NCBI GenBank assembly: GCA_030706735.1
Contig: JAUZNZ010000012.1
Coordinates: 1-64,000 of the forward strand
Direction: 5' to 3'
Length of the DNA: 64,000 nt
From: Bacteroidota bacterium
Lineage (GTDB): Bacteria > Bacteroidota > Bacteroidia > Chitinophagales > Chitinophagaceae
Below are positions 24,762 to 33,749 of the stretch, piece by piece; the stretch's first letter is position 1; the number at the start of each line of letters is the position of its first letter. A program made the position numbers and the translations under genes. The notes beneath the pieces are model-generated. The model saw only the letters and a program-made list of their open reading frames with translations. It was not told where the DNA came from and did not search any database.

Positions 24762-24787
24762 CGTTGGTTTTATCATAAGTTAACTTC

Positions 24788-26044
24788 ATGATCCATAAGG
24801 CCCCTGACATATCCCGATTCTTCGTAGCCGGCATCAACTACAAAAAGACCGATGCCGCTATACGGGGGCAATTCGCCATCAACCAGGAGCAATATGGTAA
24901 GATCCTCGAACTCGCGCCTGCCCAGGGTCTCAAAGAATTGTTCATCCTGTCCACCTGCAATCGTACGGAGATCTTTGGATTTGCCGAAGACGCGGGACAG
25001 TTGATCGGACTCCTTTGCACGCAAACAGCCGGACACAGCGAAACATTCCGGGAGCTGTCCTATCTGAAATCCGGTTTTGCCGCCATCCAACATCTCTTCG
25101 AAGTGGCCGCCGGCCTGGATTCACAGATCCTTGGCGACTATGAGATCGTCGGACAGCTCAAGCAGGCCGCAAAGTTCGCCAGGCAGCGGAATTTCATCGG
25201 CCCCTTCCTCGAAAGGCTGGTCAACGCTGCCCTGCAATCTTCCAAGACGATCAAGAACCAGACCGGCTTGAGCGGAGGAACCGTCTCCGTCTCCTTCGCC
25301 GCCATTCAGTATATCAGGGAACAGGTTCTCAAAGGCCGTCGGTCCTCCATCGCGGATCAAAAGATCCTGCTGATCGGCGTGGGCAAGATGGGCCGGAATA
25401 CCTGCCGCAACCTGGTGGATTACCTGGGCGCCAAAGACATCACCCTGATCAACCGCACGGAAGAGAAGGCGGTCATTCTCGCCGAGGAAGTGGGCGTGAA
25501 TTATGCCCCGCTTGAAAAAATGGATGAGCAGATCGCCGCGGCCGATATCATTATCGTGTCCACCAATGCGGATCATTCCACCCTGTTGAGCAGTCAGCTC
25601 ACCGGTTCCGGAGAAAAGCTCGTGATCGACCTGTCCATTCCCTTCAATGTCGAGAAGTCCGCTGCCGCCCTGCCGGGCATTACGCTCGTCAACGTGGACG
25701 AATTATCCCGGCTCAAGGACGAGACCCTCCAAAAAAGGGAAGCGGAAGTACCCAGGGCAAAAGAGATCATCGCCGGCCATTTTGCCGAATTCATGGAATG
25801 GCATGAAATGCGGAAACACGTGCCGGTGCTGAAAGCCGTCAAGACCAAATTGCAAGAGCTCCACCACTGCCGGTTGTTTGCCGGGATAACCGCCTCCCGC
25901 GAAGGCGCCTCCCTCGCCGCCTGTTCCGACCAGCAGATCCAGCGGGTCATCAATGGAATGGCCGCCAAATTGCGCCAGCATAATCAACGGGGCTGTCACT
26001 ACATCGAGGCGATCAACGAGTACATCGCTACGGGCACGGATTAA
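24788..26044 (+). CDS. hemA: Glutamyl-tRNA reductase
   Basis: The 418-residue protein has the catalytic-site block ILSTCNRTEIF with Cys57, the EILGDYEIVGQLK region (residues beginning near 113), a Rossmann NADPH domain with IGVGKMGR and the C-terminal dimerisation helices. It reduces glutamyl-tRNA to glutamate-1-semialdehyde, committing glutamate to tetrapyrroles (C5 pathway). It is the first gene of a seven-gene run and the usual control point. Confidence 0.95.
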   Translation: MIHKAPDISRFFVAGINYKKTDAAIRGQFAINQEQYGKILELAPAQGLKELFILSTCNRTEIFGFAEDAGQLIGLLCTQTAGHSETFRELSYLKSGFAAIQHLFEVAAGLDSQILGDYEIVGQLKQAAKFARQRNFIGPFLERLVNAALQSSKTIKNQTGLSGGTVSVSFAAIQYIREQVLKGRRSSIADQKILLIGVGKMGRNTCRNLVDYLGAKDITLINRTEEKAVILAEEVGVNYAPLEKMDEQIAAADIIIVSTNADHSTLLSSQLTGSGEKLVIDLSIPFNVEKSAAALPGITLVNVDELSRLKDETLQKREAEVPRAKEIIAGHFAEFMEWHEMRKHVPVLKAVKTKLQELHHCRLFAGITASREGASLAACSDQQIQRVINGMAAKLRQHNQRGCHYIEAINEYIATGTD

Positions 26045-26059
26045 TTCACTAAACTATTC

Positions 26060-26965
26060 ATGCAAAAATCGATCAGGATAGGCACAAGGGAAAGCCGGCT
26101 GGCCGTCTGGCAAGCTACGCAGGTCAAAGAAGGGCTGGAGCGCCAGGGCGTCGCGGCGGAATTGGTGCCGATCGTAAGCGATGGGGACGTCGATCTGCAA
26201 ACACCGCTATACGAGATGGGCGTTCAGGGGATCTTCACCCGCAGCCTGGACATCGCCCTGCTGAACCACTCGATCGATATTGCCGTCCACTCGATGAAAG
26301 ACGTACCCACCCAACTGCCTTCGGGCCTGATGCAGACCGCCGTATTGCCCCGCGGGCCGGTACATGACCTGTTGGTATATAAGCAAAACCTGGATTTCCT
26401 CGGACCGGAACAGCGTGCGGCACGGATCGCAACCAGCAGCATCCGGCGCAAAGCGCAGTGGCTGCATCGCTATCCGCAGCACACGATCTGCAACCTCCGC
26501 GGAAATGTAAATACGCGCCTGAAGAAATTGGAAGAGGAGGATTGGGACGCGGCCATCTTTGCGCTGGCCGGGCTCGAGCGTATCGGCCTGCGACCTGAAA
26601 CCAGCGTCGTGCTGGATTGGATGCTACCGGCGCCGGCGCAGGGCGCCATCCTGATCGCCTGCCGCGAAGAAGATAATGAGACCGACGAGATCTGCCATAC
26701 GCTCGACCATCAGGCTACGTCGCTATGCACCCGGATAGAAAGGGATTTCCTGCGCGCCCTGATGGGAGGATGTTCCACACCGATCAGCGCGCTGGCCGAG
26801 ATCGAGAACGATGAGGTCTATTTTTGCGGGAATATCGTATCCCCTGACGGCAGCCGGATCGTAGAAGTGGAGCGGGTACTGCCGTTGGAGAACGCCTTCG
26901 ATATGGGAAGGTCCGCCGCTGCGGAATTATGGGAGCGCGGGGCCAGGGAGATCCTTGCCACATGA
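26060..26965 (+). CDS. hemC: Porphobilinogen deaminase (hydroxymethylbilane synthase)
   Basis: The 301-residue protein begins IRIGTRESRLAVWQA, includes HSMKDVPTQLP and SIRRKAQW, and carries Cys238 in MGGCSTPISA. That Cys holds the dipyrromethane cofactor. The enzyme links four porphobilinogen units into hydroxymethylbilane. It lies 15 bases after hemA, and its stop overlaps the hemD start (ATGA). Confidence 0.96.
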   Translation: MQKSIRIGTRESRLAVWQATQVKEGLERQGVAAELVPIVSDGDVDLQTPLYEMGVQGIFTRSLDIALLNHSIDIAVHSMKDVPTQLPSGLMQTAVLPRGPVHDLLVYKQNLDFLGPEQRAARIATSSIRRKAQWLHRYPQHTICNLRGNVNTRLKKLEEEDWDAAIFALAGLERIGLRPETSVVLDWMLPAPAQGAILIACREEDNETDEICHTLDHQATSLCTRIERDFLRALMGGCSTPISALAEIENDEVYFCGNIVSPDGSRIVEVERVLPLENAFDMGRSAAAELWERGAREILAT

Positions 26966-27705
26966 TCGAAAAGCAAATACACATATTATCTACCCGGCCT
27001 CTTGATCTTTACTTACTGGAAGCCGCGGCATCGGAAGGGGTTTCGATTGGGGCGCTTTCCTTTATTTCGACGCAGCCGGTCACCGGTCCATCGATAGGAT
27101 CGGAGATCGCCGGGGCAGCCCTCAGCGCATCGACGGTCGTATTTACCAGCCGCCATGCCGTCGAAGCCGTGATTGCCCTCCTGGGCCGCCGCCCCGACTG
27201 GAAGATATTTTGCACCGGCCACGCCACGCGCGAATGGGTAGAACGGCATTTCGGGAGGGAGGCCATCATGGGCACGGCCGGTTCCGCAGCTGGACTGGCC
27301 GATAAGATCATCGCGATGACCTCCGCGCCCGCCGAGATCCTTTTTTTCTGCGGCGATCAACGGCTGGACGAATTGCCGAAACGATTGTTGGAAAAGGGCT
27401 TCCGCGTCCGCGAGGTCATTGTGTACAAGACGGTGCTCACCCCAAGGCTGGTGGAAGACCATTACGACGGGATCATTTTTTTCAGCCCCAGCGCCGTGAC
27501 CAGCTTCTTTTCTTCAAACAAGCCGGCCCCGGGATCGGTTCTGTTTGCGATCGGTCCGACGACGGCCGAGGCGATCCGGGAAAAAAGCGGCAATACGATA
27601 CTCGTCAGCGAATCGCCCGACAAGGAGGAATTCATCCGGGAGATCATCCGGTATGTCAAGAGCGGCGACTCGTCCCGGCAAACGGAAACGGATAAACGAT
27701 CATGA
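26962..27705 (+). CDS. hemD: Uroporphyrinogen-III synthase
   Basis: Starting at the ATG that overlaps the hemC stop, the 247-residue protein has the weakly conserved HemD pattern: ILSTRPLD at the N-terminus, VFTSRHAVEAV, then GIIFFSPSAVTSFF and AIGPTTAEAIRE toward the end. It closes and inverts ring D of hydroxymethylbilane. Its sequence alone would be a modest match, but its place between hemC and hemE makes the call secure. A frame extension to 26929 would lie within hemC and is not needed. Confidence 0.9.
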   Translation: MIEKQIHILSTRPLDLYLLEAAASEGVSIGALSFISTQPVTGPSIGSEIAGAALSASTVVFTSRHAVEAVIALLGRRPDWKIFCTGHATREWVERHFGREAIMGTAGSAAGLADKIIAMTSAPAEILFFCGDQRLDELPKRLLEKGFRVREVIVYKTVLTPRLVEDHYDGIIFFSPSAVTSFFSSNKPAPGSVLFAIGPTTAEAIREKSGNTILVSESPDKEEFIREIIRYVKSGDSSRQTETDKRS

Positions 27706-27715
27706 ACATAAACTT

Positions 27716-28765
27716 ATGCAAATACTGAAGAACGATCTGTTACTGCGCACCCTGCGTGGCGAACCCACCAGCCGCGTGCCGGTCTGGATGATGCGCCAGG
27801 CGGGCCGATACCTGCCCGATTATAGGCGCCTGAAGGAAAAGTATTCTTTTTTCGAACGCTGCCAGACGCCTGAGCTGGCTGCTGAAATTACGATCCAGCC
27901 GGTCGAACAGGTCGGGGTCGACGCGGCGATCATTTTTTCAGATATCCTGGTGGTGCCGCAGGCCATGGGCATGGAGGTACAGATGATCGAAGGCAAGGGG
28001 CCGCTCCTGCCGGACCCGATCAAAAGTGCAAGGGACCTGGGAAGACTGATCATGCCCGATCCGGAAGAAAAACTGGGATATGTATTCGACGCCCTGAAGC
28101 TGACAAAAAGCAGGCTGGACGGCCGGGTGCCGCTGATCGGATTCGCCGGGGCGCCGTGGACGCTACTCTGTTATATGGTGCAGGGCAAGGGGTCCAAGAC
28201 CTTCGACGAAGCCAAGGCCTTTTGTTATACCCAGCCGGCGATGGCGCATCGCCTTCTGCAAATGCTCACCGACACCACGATCGCCTATCTGAAAGGTCAG
28301 GCCAGGGCAGGCGCCGACGTCCTGCAGATCTTCGACTCCTGGGGAGGCCTGCTGGGCCCGGAAGATTTCGAGCAATTCTCATTGCGCTACATCCGGCAGA
28401 TCGTCGCGGCGATAAAAGAAGAAGCGCTCACCATTATCTTCGCCAAGGGCGCCTGGCACTCGCTGGAGGGAATGGCCGCCACAGGCGCGCATGGCCTCGG
28501 CATCGACTGGTGCATACGACCGGAAATGGCCAGGCAGCTCGCCGGACCAACCGTCGTCCTGCAGGGGAATTTCGATCCCGCCAAGTTATTGTCGCCGGTG
28601 GAAGTGATCCGTCGTGAAGTGGACGTCATGCTCGACGCATTCGGAGGTCAGCATCATATTGCCAACCTGGGCCATGGCATCCTCCCGGAGGTACCGGTCG
28701 ATCATGCCAGGGCCTTTGTCGAAGCGGTAAAGAATCACGTGTTACGGGAGGACCATGTACTATAA
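27716..28765 (+). CDS. hemE: Uroporphyrinogen decarboxylase
   Basis: With the start at 27716 (MQILKNDLLLRTLRGE) the protein has 349 residues. VWMMRQAGRYLPDYR and the later FAGAPWTLLCYMVQGKGSK (about residues 142-160) are family signatures, with an Asp in FSDILV. It removes four acetate carboxyls from uroporphyrinogen III to give coproporphyrinogen III. The open frame continues upstream into hemD, but those residues are not family-like. Its end overlaps the hemF start by 11 bases. Confidence 0.95.
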   Translation: MQILKNDLLLRTLRGEPTSRVPVWMMRQAGRYLPDYRRLKEKYSFFERCQTPELAAEITIQPVEQVGVDAAIIFSDILVVPQAMGMEVQMIEGKGPLLPDPIKSARDLGRLIMPDPEEKLGYVFDALKLTKSRLDGRVPLIGFAGAPWTLLCYMVQGKGSKTFDEAKAFCYTQPAMAHRLLQMLTDTTIAYLKGQARAGADVLQIFDSWGGLLGPEDFEQFSLRYIRQIVAAIKEEALTIIFAKGAWHSLEGMAATGAHGLGIDWCIRPEMARQLAGPTVVLQGNFDPAKLLSPVEVIRREVDVMLDAFGGQHHIANLGHGILPEVPVDHARAFVEAVKNHVLREDHVL

Positions 28766-29687
28766 AACAGATACCGAAGCGTTCAGGGGCCGGTGGATCG
28801 ACCATATCTACGCCCTGCAGGACCGCATTTGCCTGGCTTTGCAATCCCTGGACGGCATGGGAGAATTTGCGGCAGACGAATGGGAACGGGAAGGAGGCGG
28901 AGGCGGCCTGACGAAGACGATGGCCGGGGGAAGCGTTTTTGAAAAAGGCGGCGTGAACAGCTCTGTCGTCTGGGGCCAGGTGTCCGACAACATGCGTCAG
29001 CAACTTGGCATCAACGGGAGGTCATGGTTTGCCGCCGGCCTTTCACTCGTCATCCATCCGCTGAATCCCTACGTGCCGACCGTGCATGCCAACTGGCGGT
29101 ATTTCGAGCTGTATAACGAAGAGGACATGCTGATCGACCGATGGTTCGGTGGCGGGTCGGATCTGACGCCCTATTATCTGTTCGAAGAGGACGCCCGTCA
29201 TTTCCATGACAGCCTGCGGGTTGCCATGCAGCCATTCGGGCAGGATCTCTACCTCCGGTATAAGAAGGAATGCGACGACTATTTCGTCAACAGGCACCGG
29301 GATCAGGAAAGGCGCGGGATCGGCGGCGTATTTTACGATCATCTTCGACCCGTCAACGAGGCCGGTGGCGAACGCTGGCTGGCCTTTCAACAGGCCGTCG
29401 GCCATGCCTTTCTACCCTCCTATCTCCCCATTGCCGAACGCCGGAAGGATACCCCGTACGGGGAACGCGAAAGGGCGTGGCAGGAGATCCGGCGCGGCCG
29501 CTACGTGGAGTTCAACCTGATCCATGACCGCGGGACCTTGTTCGGGCTCAAAACGAACGGACGCACGGAAAGCATCCTAATGAGCCTGCCGCCCCGCGCC
29601 AGATGGGTGTATGACCACCGGCCGGAGCGGGACAGTCCCGAGGCGGAGCTGCTGGAGGTATGCCTGCACCCGCGCGACTGGATATAA
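28755..29687 (+). CDS. hemF: Oxygen-dependent coproporphyrinogen III oxidase
   Basis: The 310-residue protein matches HemF: GGSVFEKGGVNSSVVWG, PYVPTVHANWRYFE, WFGGGSDLTPYY, FNLIHDRGTLFGL and LPPRARWVYDH. It decarboxylates two propionates of coproporphyrinogen III with O2, giving protoporphyrinogen IX. Use of HemF rather than the anaerobic HemN/HemZ at this locus indicates aerobic heme synthesis. It overlaps hemE by 11 bases. Confidence 0.96.
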   Translation: MYYKTDTEAFRGRWIDHIYALQDRICLALQSLDGMGEFAADEWEREGGGGGLTKTMAGGSVFEKGGVNSSVVWGQVSDNMRQQLGINGRSWFAAGLSLVIHPLNPYVPTVHANWRYFELYNEEDMLIDRWFGGGSDLTPYYLFEEDARHFHDSLRVAMQPFGQDLYLRYKKECDDYFVNRHRDQERRGIGGVFYDHLRPVNEAGGERWLAFQQAVGHAFLPSYLPIAERRKDTPYGERERAWQEIRRGRYVEFNLIHDRGTLFGLKTNGRTESILMSLPPRARWVYDHRPERDSPEAELLEVCLHPRDWI

Positions 29688-29706
29688 ACATTAATATAAC
29701 GCCAAT

Positions 29707-30687
29707 ATGTACCTGCAACGACGTAATCGCATCCTGAGGCAATCTCCCGCCATACGCGCGATGGTGGCCGAAACGGCATTGACGGCAAATGATCTTATCG
29801 TCCCCTTGTTCATCGACGAGGGCAAGGGAGTGGAGTTCGAGATCCCCTCCATGCCGGGAACTTTTCGCCGCAGTATCGACGGGACGGTGAAGGAGGTAAA
29901 AGAGCTCTGGGGCCTGGGTCTCAAATCCGTCCTGCTTTTCATTAAATGCAAGGACGAGCTCAAGGACAATACCGGCAAAGAGGCCTGGAACCCCGACGGC
30001 CTGATGCAACGGAGCATCAGGGCCATCAAGGAGGCGGTACCGGAGATGGTCGTCATGACGGACGTAGCCCTTGATCCCTATTCCTCCTTTGGCCATGATG
30101 GCATCGTCGAACAAGGCGAGATCGTGAACGACCCGACGGTCGATGCCCTGGTGAAGATGAGCCTGAGCCATGTCCGTGCGGGCGCCGATTGGGTGGCCCC
30201 CAGCGATATGATGGACGGGCGCATCGGCGCGATCCGCAAGGCTTTCGAAGCAGCCAACCATACCCGTACCGGGATCATGGCCTATAGCGCCAAGTATGCG
30301 TCCTGCTTCTATGGGCCATTCCGTGACGCGCTCGATTCCGCGCCGGGTTTCGGCGACAAAAAAACCTATCAGATGGATTATGCCAATCGTAAGGAGGCCG
30401 TGAAGGAGGCCCTGATGGACGTTGCCGAAGGCGCCGATATCGTGATGGTCAAGCCTGCCCTGCCCTATCTGGATATCATCCGCGAAGTAAAGAATGCCGT
30501 GGATGTGCCGGTCAGCGCCTACAATATCAGTGGCGAGTATGCGATGATCAAAGCGGCGGCGCGGATGGGATGGATCGATGAGAACAAAGCGATCCTCGAG
30601 ACGCTGACCTCCATCAAGCGCGCCGGCGCCGACCTGATCGCCACCTACTTTGCAAAAGACGCGGTCAAACTGCTTTCTCATTTTTAA
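29707..30687 (+). CDS. hemB: Delta-aminolevulinate dehydratase (porphobilinogen synthase), Mg-type active site
   Basis: The 326-residue protein carries both active-site lysines: Lys196 in MAYSAKYAS and Lys249 in [11 protein letters not shown]. Where Zn-dependent enzymes have a Cys triad, this one has [12 protein letters not shown], with Ala121, Asp123 and Asp131. That is the Pseudomonas-like, Zn-independent pattern. It condenses two aminolevulinates to porphobilinogen. It lies between hemF and hemL with short gaps. Confidence 0.96.
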   Translation: MYLQRRNRILRQSPAIRAMVAETALTANDLIVPLFIDEGKGVEFEIPSMPGTFRRSIDGTVKEVKELWGLGLKSVLLFIKCKDELKDNTGKEAWNPDGLMQRSIRAIKEAVPEMVVMTDVALDPYSSFGHDGIVEQGEIVNDPTVDALVKMSLSHVRAGADWVAPSDMMDGRIGAIRKAFEAANHTRTGIMAYSAKYASCFYGPFRDALDSAPGFGDKKTYQMDYANRKEAVKEALMDVAEGADIVMVKPALPYLDIIREVKNAVDVPVSAYNISGEYAMIKAAARMGWIDENKAILETLTSIKRAGADLIATYFAKDAVKLLSHF

Positions 30688-30695
30688 TATTCGCC

Positions 30696-31982
30696 ATGAG
30701 CAACGAAATCAGCAAGCAATTATTCGAAAGGGCGCAGCAGAGCATCCCCGGCGGCGTCAACTCCCCTGTCCGCGCATTCAAGAGCGTCGGGGGAACGCCG
30801 TTGTTCATCAAGAGCGCCAAGGGCGCCTACCTCCATGACGTCGACGGCAACACCTATATCGACTACATCGCCAGCTGGGGGCCGATGATCCTTGGCCACG
30901 CCTGGGAACCCGTCGTCAATGCGATCCGGGAATACGCTGCCTATTCCACCTCCTACGGCGCCCCGACGGAGCTGGAGGTGCAGATGGCGGAACTGATCCG
31001 CAGCATGGCGCCGGGCGTCGATCTGATCCGGATGGTCAGCAGCGGCACCGAGGCTTGTATGAGCGCCGTTCGCCTGGCCCGCGGATATACCGGTCGCAAT
31101 AAGATCATCAAGTTCGAGGGACACTATCATGGTCATGCCGACCCCTTCCTGGTAAAGGCGGGCAGCGGCGTAGCCACCTTCAATATCCAGACCGTACCGG
31201 GCGTGACGGCCGGTGTGGCCGCCGATACCCTGACGGCCGCATTCAATGACCTGGAGGCGGTCCGGGCATTATCGGTCAGGCATCGGGGGGAAATTGCGGC
31301 CATCATCGTCGAGCCCGTGGCCGGCAATATGGGCTGCATCCTGCCTGCGGACGGCTTCCTCCAGGGACTGCGCGCCCTATGCGATGCGGAAGGGATCGTC
31401 CTGATCTTCGACGAAGTCATGACCGGCTTCCGGCTGGCCCCCGGCGGTGCACAGGAGCGTCTGGGCATCCGGGCCGACCTGCTCACCTATGGCAAGGTCA
31501 TCGGCGGAGGCATGCCCGTCGGCGCCTTTGGCGGAAAGGCGGAGATCATGCGGCATATCGCACCGCTCGGCAATGTATACCAGGCAGGAACCCTCAGCGG
31601 CAATCCCATTGCGATGATCGCGGGGTATACCATGCTGAAAGAGTTGAAGAACAATCCCGTTATATATACCCAACTCGAAGAAAAAACCAAGTATTTGCGT
31701 GACGGCCTCGACGCGGCGTTGCGGGCCTGGGGCCAACCCTACCGTATCAATCAGCTGGGTTCCATGATCAGCGTCCATTTCAGTGACCATGACGTGACGG
31801 ATCTCGCCACCGCTGCATCCGCCGACAACCAACGGTTCGCACGCTGGTTCCATGCCCTGCTGAAACGCGGCATCTACCTGCCGCCCTCCGCCTTCGAGAG
31901 CTGGTTCCTGAACAATGCGCTCAGCAAGGAAGACCTGGACGCCACGATCCGCGCGGCGGGGGAGGCGCTTGGCGAGATTTAG
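30696..31982 (+). CDS. hemL: Glutamate-1-semialdehyde 2,1-aminomutase
   Basis: The 428-residue class III PLP enzyme shows [48 protein letters not shown] and the cofactor lysine Lys267 in [13 protein letters not shown]. It converts glutamate-1-semialdehyde to aminolevulinate, completing the C5 entry branch with HemA. It is the last gene of the hem run; dusB follows on the opposite strand. Confidence 0.97.
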   Translation: MSNEISKQLFERAQQSIPGGVNSPVRAFKSVGGTPLFIKSAKGAYLHDVDGNTYIDYIASWGPMILGHAWEPVVNAIREYAAYSTSYGAPTELEVQMAELIRSMAPGVDLIRMVSSGTEACMSAVRLARGYTGRNKIIKFEGHYHGHADPFLVKAGSGVATFNIQTVPGVTAGVAADTLTAAFNDLEAVRALSVRHRGEIAAIIVEPVAGNMGCILPADGFLQGLRALCDAEGIVLIFDEVMTGFRLAPGGAQERLGIRADLLTYGKVIGGGMPVGAFGGKAEIMRHIAPLGNVYQAGTLSGNPIAMIAGYTMLKELKNNPVIYTQLEEKTKYLRDGLDAALRAWGQPYRINQLGSMISVHFSDHDVTDLATAASADNQRFARWFHALLKRGIYLPPSAFESWFLNNALSKEDLDATIRAAGEALGEI

Positions 31983-32002
31983 CTGCGGGCTGTAAGCCTT
32001 GG

Positions 32003-32028
32003 GGCTGGTCAAAGCGGCTTGTCAAAGC
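32003..32028. repeat. 13-bp tandem direct repeat between hemL and dusB
   Basis: GGCTGGTCAAAGC is followed directly by GGCTTGTCAAAGC (one mismatch). The second copy covers the dusB stop codon. Confidence 0.6.
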
Positions 32029-33059
32029 GCGCAATGCTCATGATAATTGACGAGGCTGACCGGTTCGCGTTGGAATCGCAGACCCCTATTAGCGGCGACC
32101 ACTTCATCCAGCACGGACCCGATCTCTTCGGCGGTCTCCAGCAACACCAATCTTTTTCGGTAGGCCGGGCCGTCCGGCACCCCCCGCAGGTAATGTACAT
32201 AGTGGCGGCGCATGTCCCGAATGCCCGCTACCGGCCCCTTCCAGGCCACCGAACTAAGCAGGTGCTTCCGGCAGGCGGATACGCGCTCTTCCAGGCCGGG
32301 AGAAGGAAGCAGCTCGCCGGTCTGCAGGTAGTGCCTTATTTCCCGGAAGATCCAGGGATTGCCGATGGCGGCGCGGCCGATCATCATGCCGTCGACGCCA
32401 TACCGTTCTTTATATTCCAGCGCCATTTCGGGACTGCTGATGTCGCCATTGCCGAAGATGGGAATATGGATGCGCGGATTGTTCTTCACCTCGGCGATCA
32501 GGGTCCAGTCCGCCGATCCCTTGTAGAGTTGACATCGCGTGCGACCATGAATAGTCAATGCGGCGATCCCTGCGTCCTGTAGCCGCTCCGCCACTTCCCC
32601 GATGTTCTTGCTTTCTTCGTCCCAGCCCAGCCGGGTCTTTACGGTCACCGGCAGAGACGTGGCGTTGACGCAAGCCTGCGTCAGGCGCACCATCAGATCC
32701 AGGTCTCTCAATACACCCGCCCCGGCGCCACTGTTCACGATGCCCTTCACAGGGCATCCAAAGTTGATATCCAGGAAGTCCGGTTTCGTCCCCTCGACGA
32801 TCGCGGCGGCCAGGCCCATGCTCCTCTCATCTCCCCCGAAGATCTGTATGCCGATGGGTCGTTCCCCCGCAAAGAAATCCAGCCGCCTGCGGCATTTTTC
32901 CGTCTCCCTGACCAATCCCCGGCTCGAAATGAATTCGGTGAACAGCAGGTCGGCCCCGTTCTCCTTGCAGACCAGGCGGAAAGGGGGATCGCTCACGTCC
33001 TCCATGGGCGCAAGCAGCAGCGGAAATTCGGGGAGTGCGATCGTTCCGATCTTTACCAT
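32022..33059 (-). CDS. dusB: tRNA-dihydrouridine synthase B
   Basis: The 345-residue FMN enzyme has LLLAPMEDVSDPPFR, the catalytic Cys102 in DINFGCPVKGIV, HGRTRCQLYKG and IFGNGDISS, all Dus-family blocks; overall it fits DusB. It reduces specific uridines in tRNA. A good minus-strand promoter (TTG, 20 bases, TAATTTTG) lies 28 bases upstream and overlaps that of the divergent cytochrome-like gene. In some bacteria dusB is linked to fis; not here. Confidence 0.93.
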   Translation of the reverse strand: MVKIGTIALPEFPLLLAPMEDVSDPPFRLVCKENGADLLFTEFISSRGLVRETEKCRRRLDFFAGERPIGIQIFGGDERSMGLAAAIVEGTKPDFLDINFGCPVKGIVNSGAGAGVLRDLDLMVRLTQACVNATSLPVTVKTRLGWDEESKNIGEVAERLQDAGIAALTIHGRTRCQLYKGSADWTLIAEVKNNPRIHIPIFGNGDISSPEMALEYKERYGVDGMMIGRAAIGNPWIFREIRHYLQTGELLPSPGLEERVSACRKHLLSSVAWKGPVAGIRDMRRHYVHYLRGVPDGPAYRKRLVLLETAEEIGSVLDEVVAANRGLRFQREPVSLVNYHEHCAL

Positions 33060-33073
33060 GCCGGCGGGTTACG

Positions 33074-33106
33074 TTGTTTCACGAGGGCAAAATTAGTTTA
33101 ACTTTA
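33074..33106 (+). promoter_or_regulatory. Promoter for the cytochrome-c-like gene
   Basis: TTG at 33074-33076, 22 bases, then TAACTTTA (one mismatch to TAnnTTTG), 27 bases before the ATG at 33134. Confidence 0.5.
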
Positions 33107-33118
33107 CGCGCCCTCCAA
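33088..33118 (-). promoter_or_regulatory. Promoter for dusB
   Basis: On the minus strand TTG (33116-33118), 20 bases, TAATTTTG (33088-33095): close to the full Bacteroidota consensus. It overlaps the opposing promoter, so the two genes may interfere or be co-regulated. Confidence 0.65.
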
Positions 33119-33133
33119 CCGGGACATCCCATA

Positions 33134-33619
33134 ATGAAAAATCTATCCCTGATCGCCGTCCTCGCATTCTTCGCCAGCCTGGCGATCCTTGGCCAGGCGT
33201 CCTGCACGCAAAACGGCCCGGATGCCGCTGCCCGCGCGACCATCGACTCGCTCCGCAACGTGATCAATGACCTCAGGCCGGGACTGGGGGAATTCATGAT
33301 CCAGATGAAATATCATCATGACCGTTTGGGAGAGGCGATCGCCGCGAAGGACTATGAACGGGCCGCCTATGAGGTCGGGGAGATGCAGGAGACGGGAGAG
33401 AGCATCGTGAAGCTACAGATAACGAACGACCATTTAAAAGGGCCCTTCCCTGTATATTATGAGAAGTACCTGAAAACGCCGCTTGCAACACTCGGCGATG
33501 CGGCAGGCAAAAAGGACGATGCCTCCCTGCATATAAATTTCATTACGCTGACCAACAATTGCAATAGCTGCCACCAGGAGAATAATATGGCCTTTATGAA
33601 GATCCAAATAGCTCCATAA
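33134..33619 (+). CDS. Small cytochrome-c-like lipoprotein
   Basis: The start at 33134 gives a 161-residue protein with a signal sequence (MKNLSLIAVLAFFASLAILG) and a possible lipobox ending at Cys24. The rest is helical, and near the end it carries one heme c attachment motif, CNSCH (Cys143, Cys146, His147). It is therefore likely a periplasmic or membrane-tethered monoheme protein. The layout recalls cytochrome c'-like four-helix proteins, which have a C-terminal CxxCH, but I cannot confirm that. It sits beside the heme-synthesis locus. Confidence 0.75.
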   Translation: MKNLSLIAVLAFFASLAILGQASCTQNGPDAAARATIDSLRNVINDLRPGLGEFMIQMKYHHDRLGEAIAAKDYERAAYEVGEMQETGESIVKLQITNDHLKGPFPVYYEKYLKTPLATLGDAAGKKDDASLHINFITLTNNCNSCHQENNMAFMKIQIAP

Positions 33620-33683
33620 GCAGGCTCGGGTGAGGCTCCAACCCGTGGCCTTTCCGTTGTCGAAAAATTTTTAGGGAGAAAAA

Positions 33684-33715
33684 TTTGATAAACCGAAAGG
33701 TTGCGTATATATTTG
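33684..33715 (+). promoter_or_regulatory. Strong promoter of the DoxX-ArsR-SRPBCC operon
   Basis: TTTG (33684-33687), 20 bases, TATATTTG (33708-33715): a full match to the Bacteroidota consensus in both boxes and spacing, 34 bases before the DoxX ATG. It is the best promoter in the window. Confidence 0.82.
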
Positions 33716-33730
33716 CAACCGATCGGTTTA
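33689..33730. promoter_or_regulatory. Candidate ArsR operator: inverted repeat around the -7 element
   Basis: A 16-base left arm (33689-33704) and 16-base right arm (33715-33730) match as an inverted repeat at 14 of 16 positions, separated by 10 bases that contain most of the -7 element. The right arm holds the perfect palindrome AACCGATCGGTT (33717-33728); the left holds AACCGAAAGGTT (33691-33702). The ArsR-type regulator two genes downstream is the likely ligand (inference). Confidence 0.65.
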
Positions 33731-33749
33731 TTATATTCAACACATTTTT

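Noticed and set aside
29548-30681. A 377-codon open frame on the minus strand
   Set aside because: It is antisense to hemB and part of hemF, both certain.
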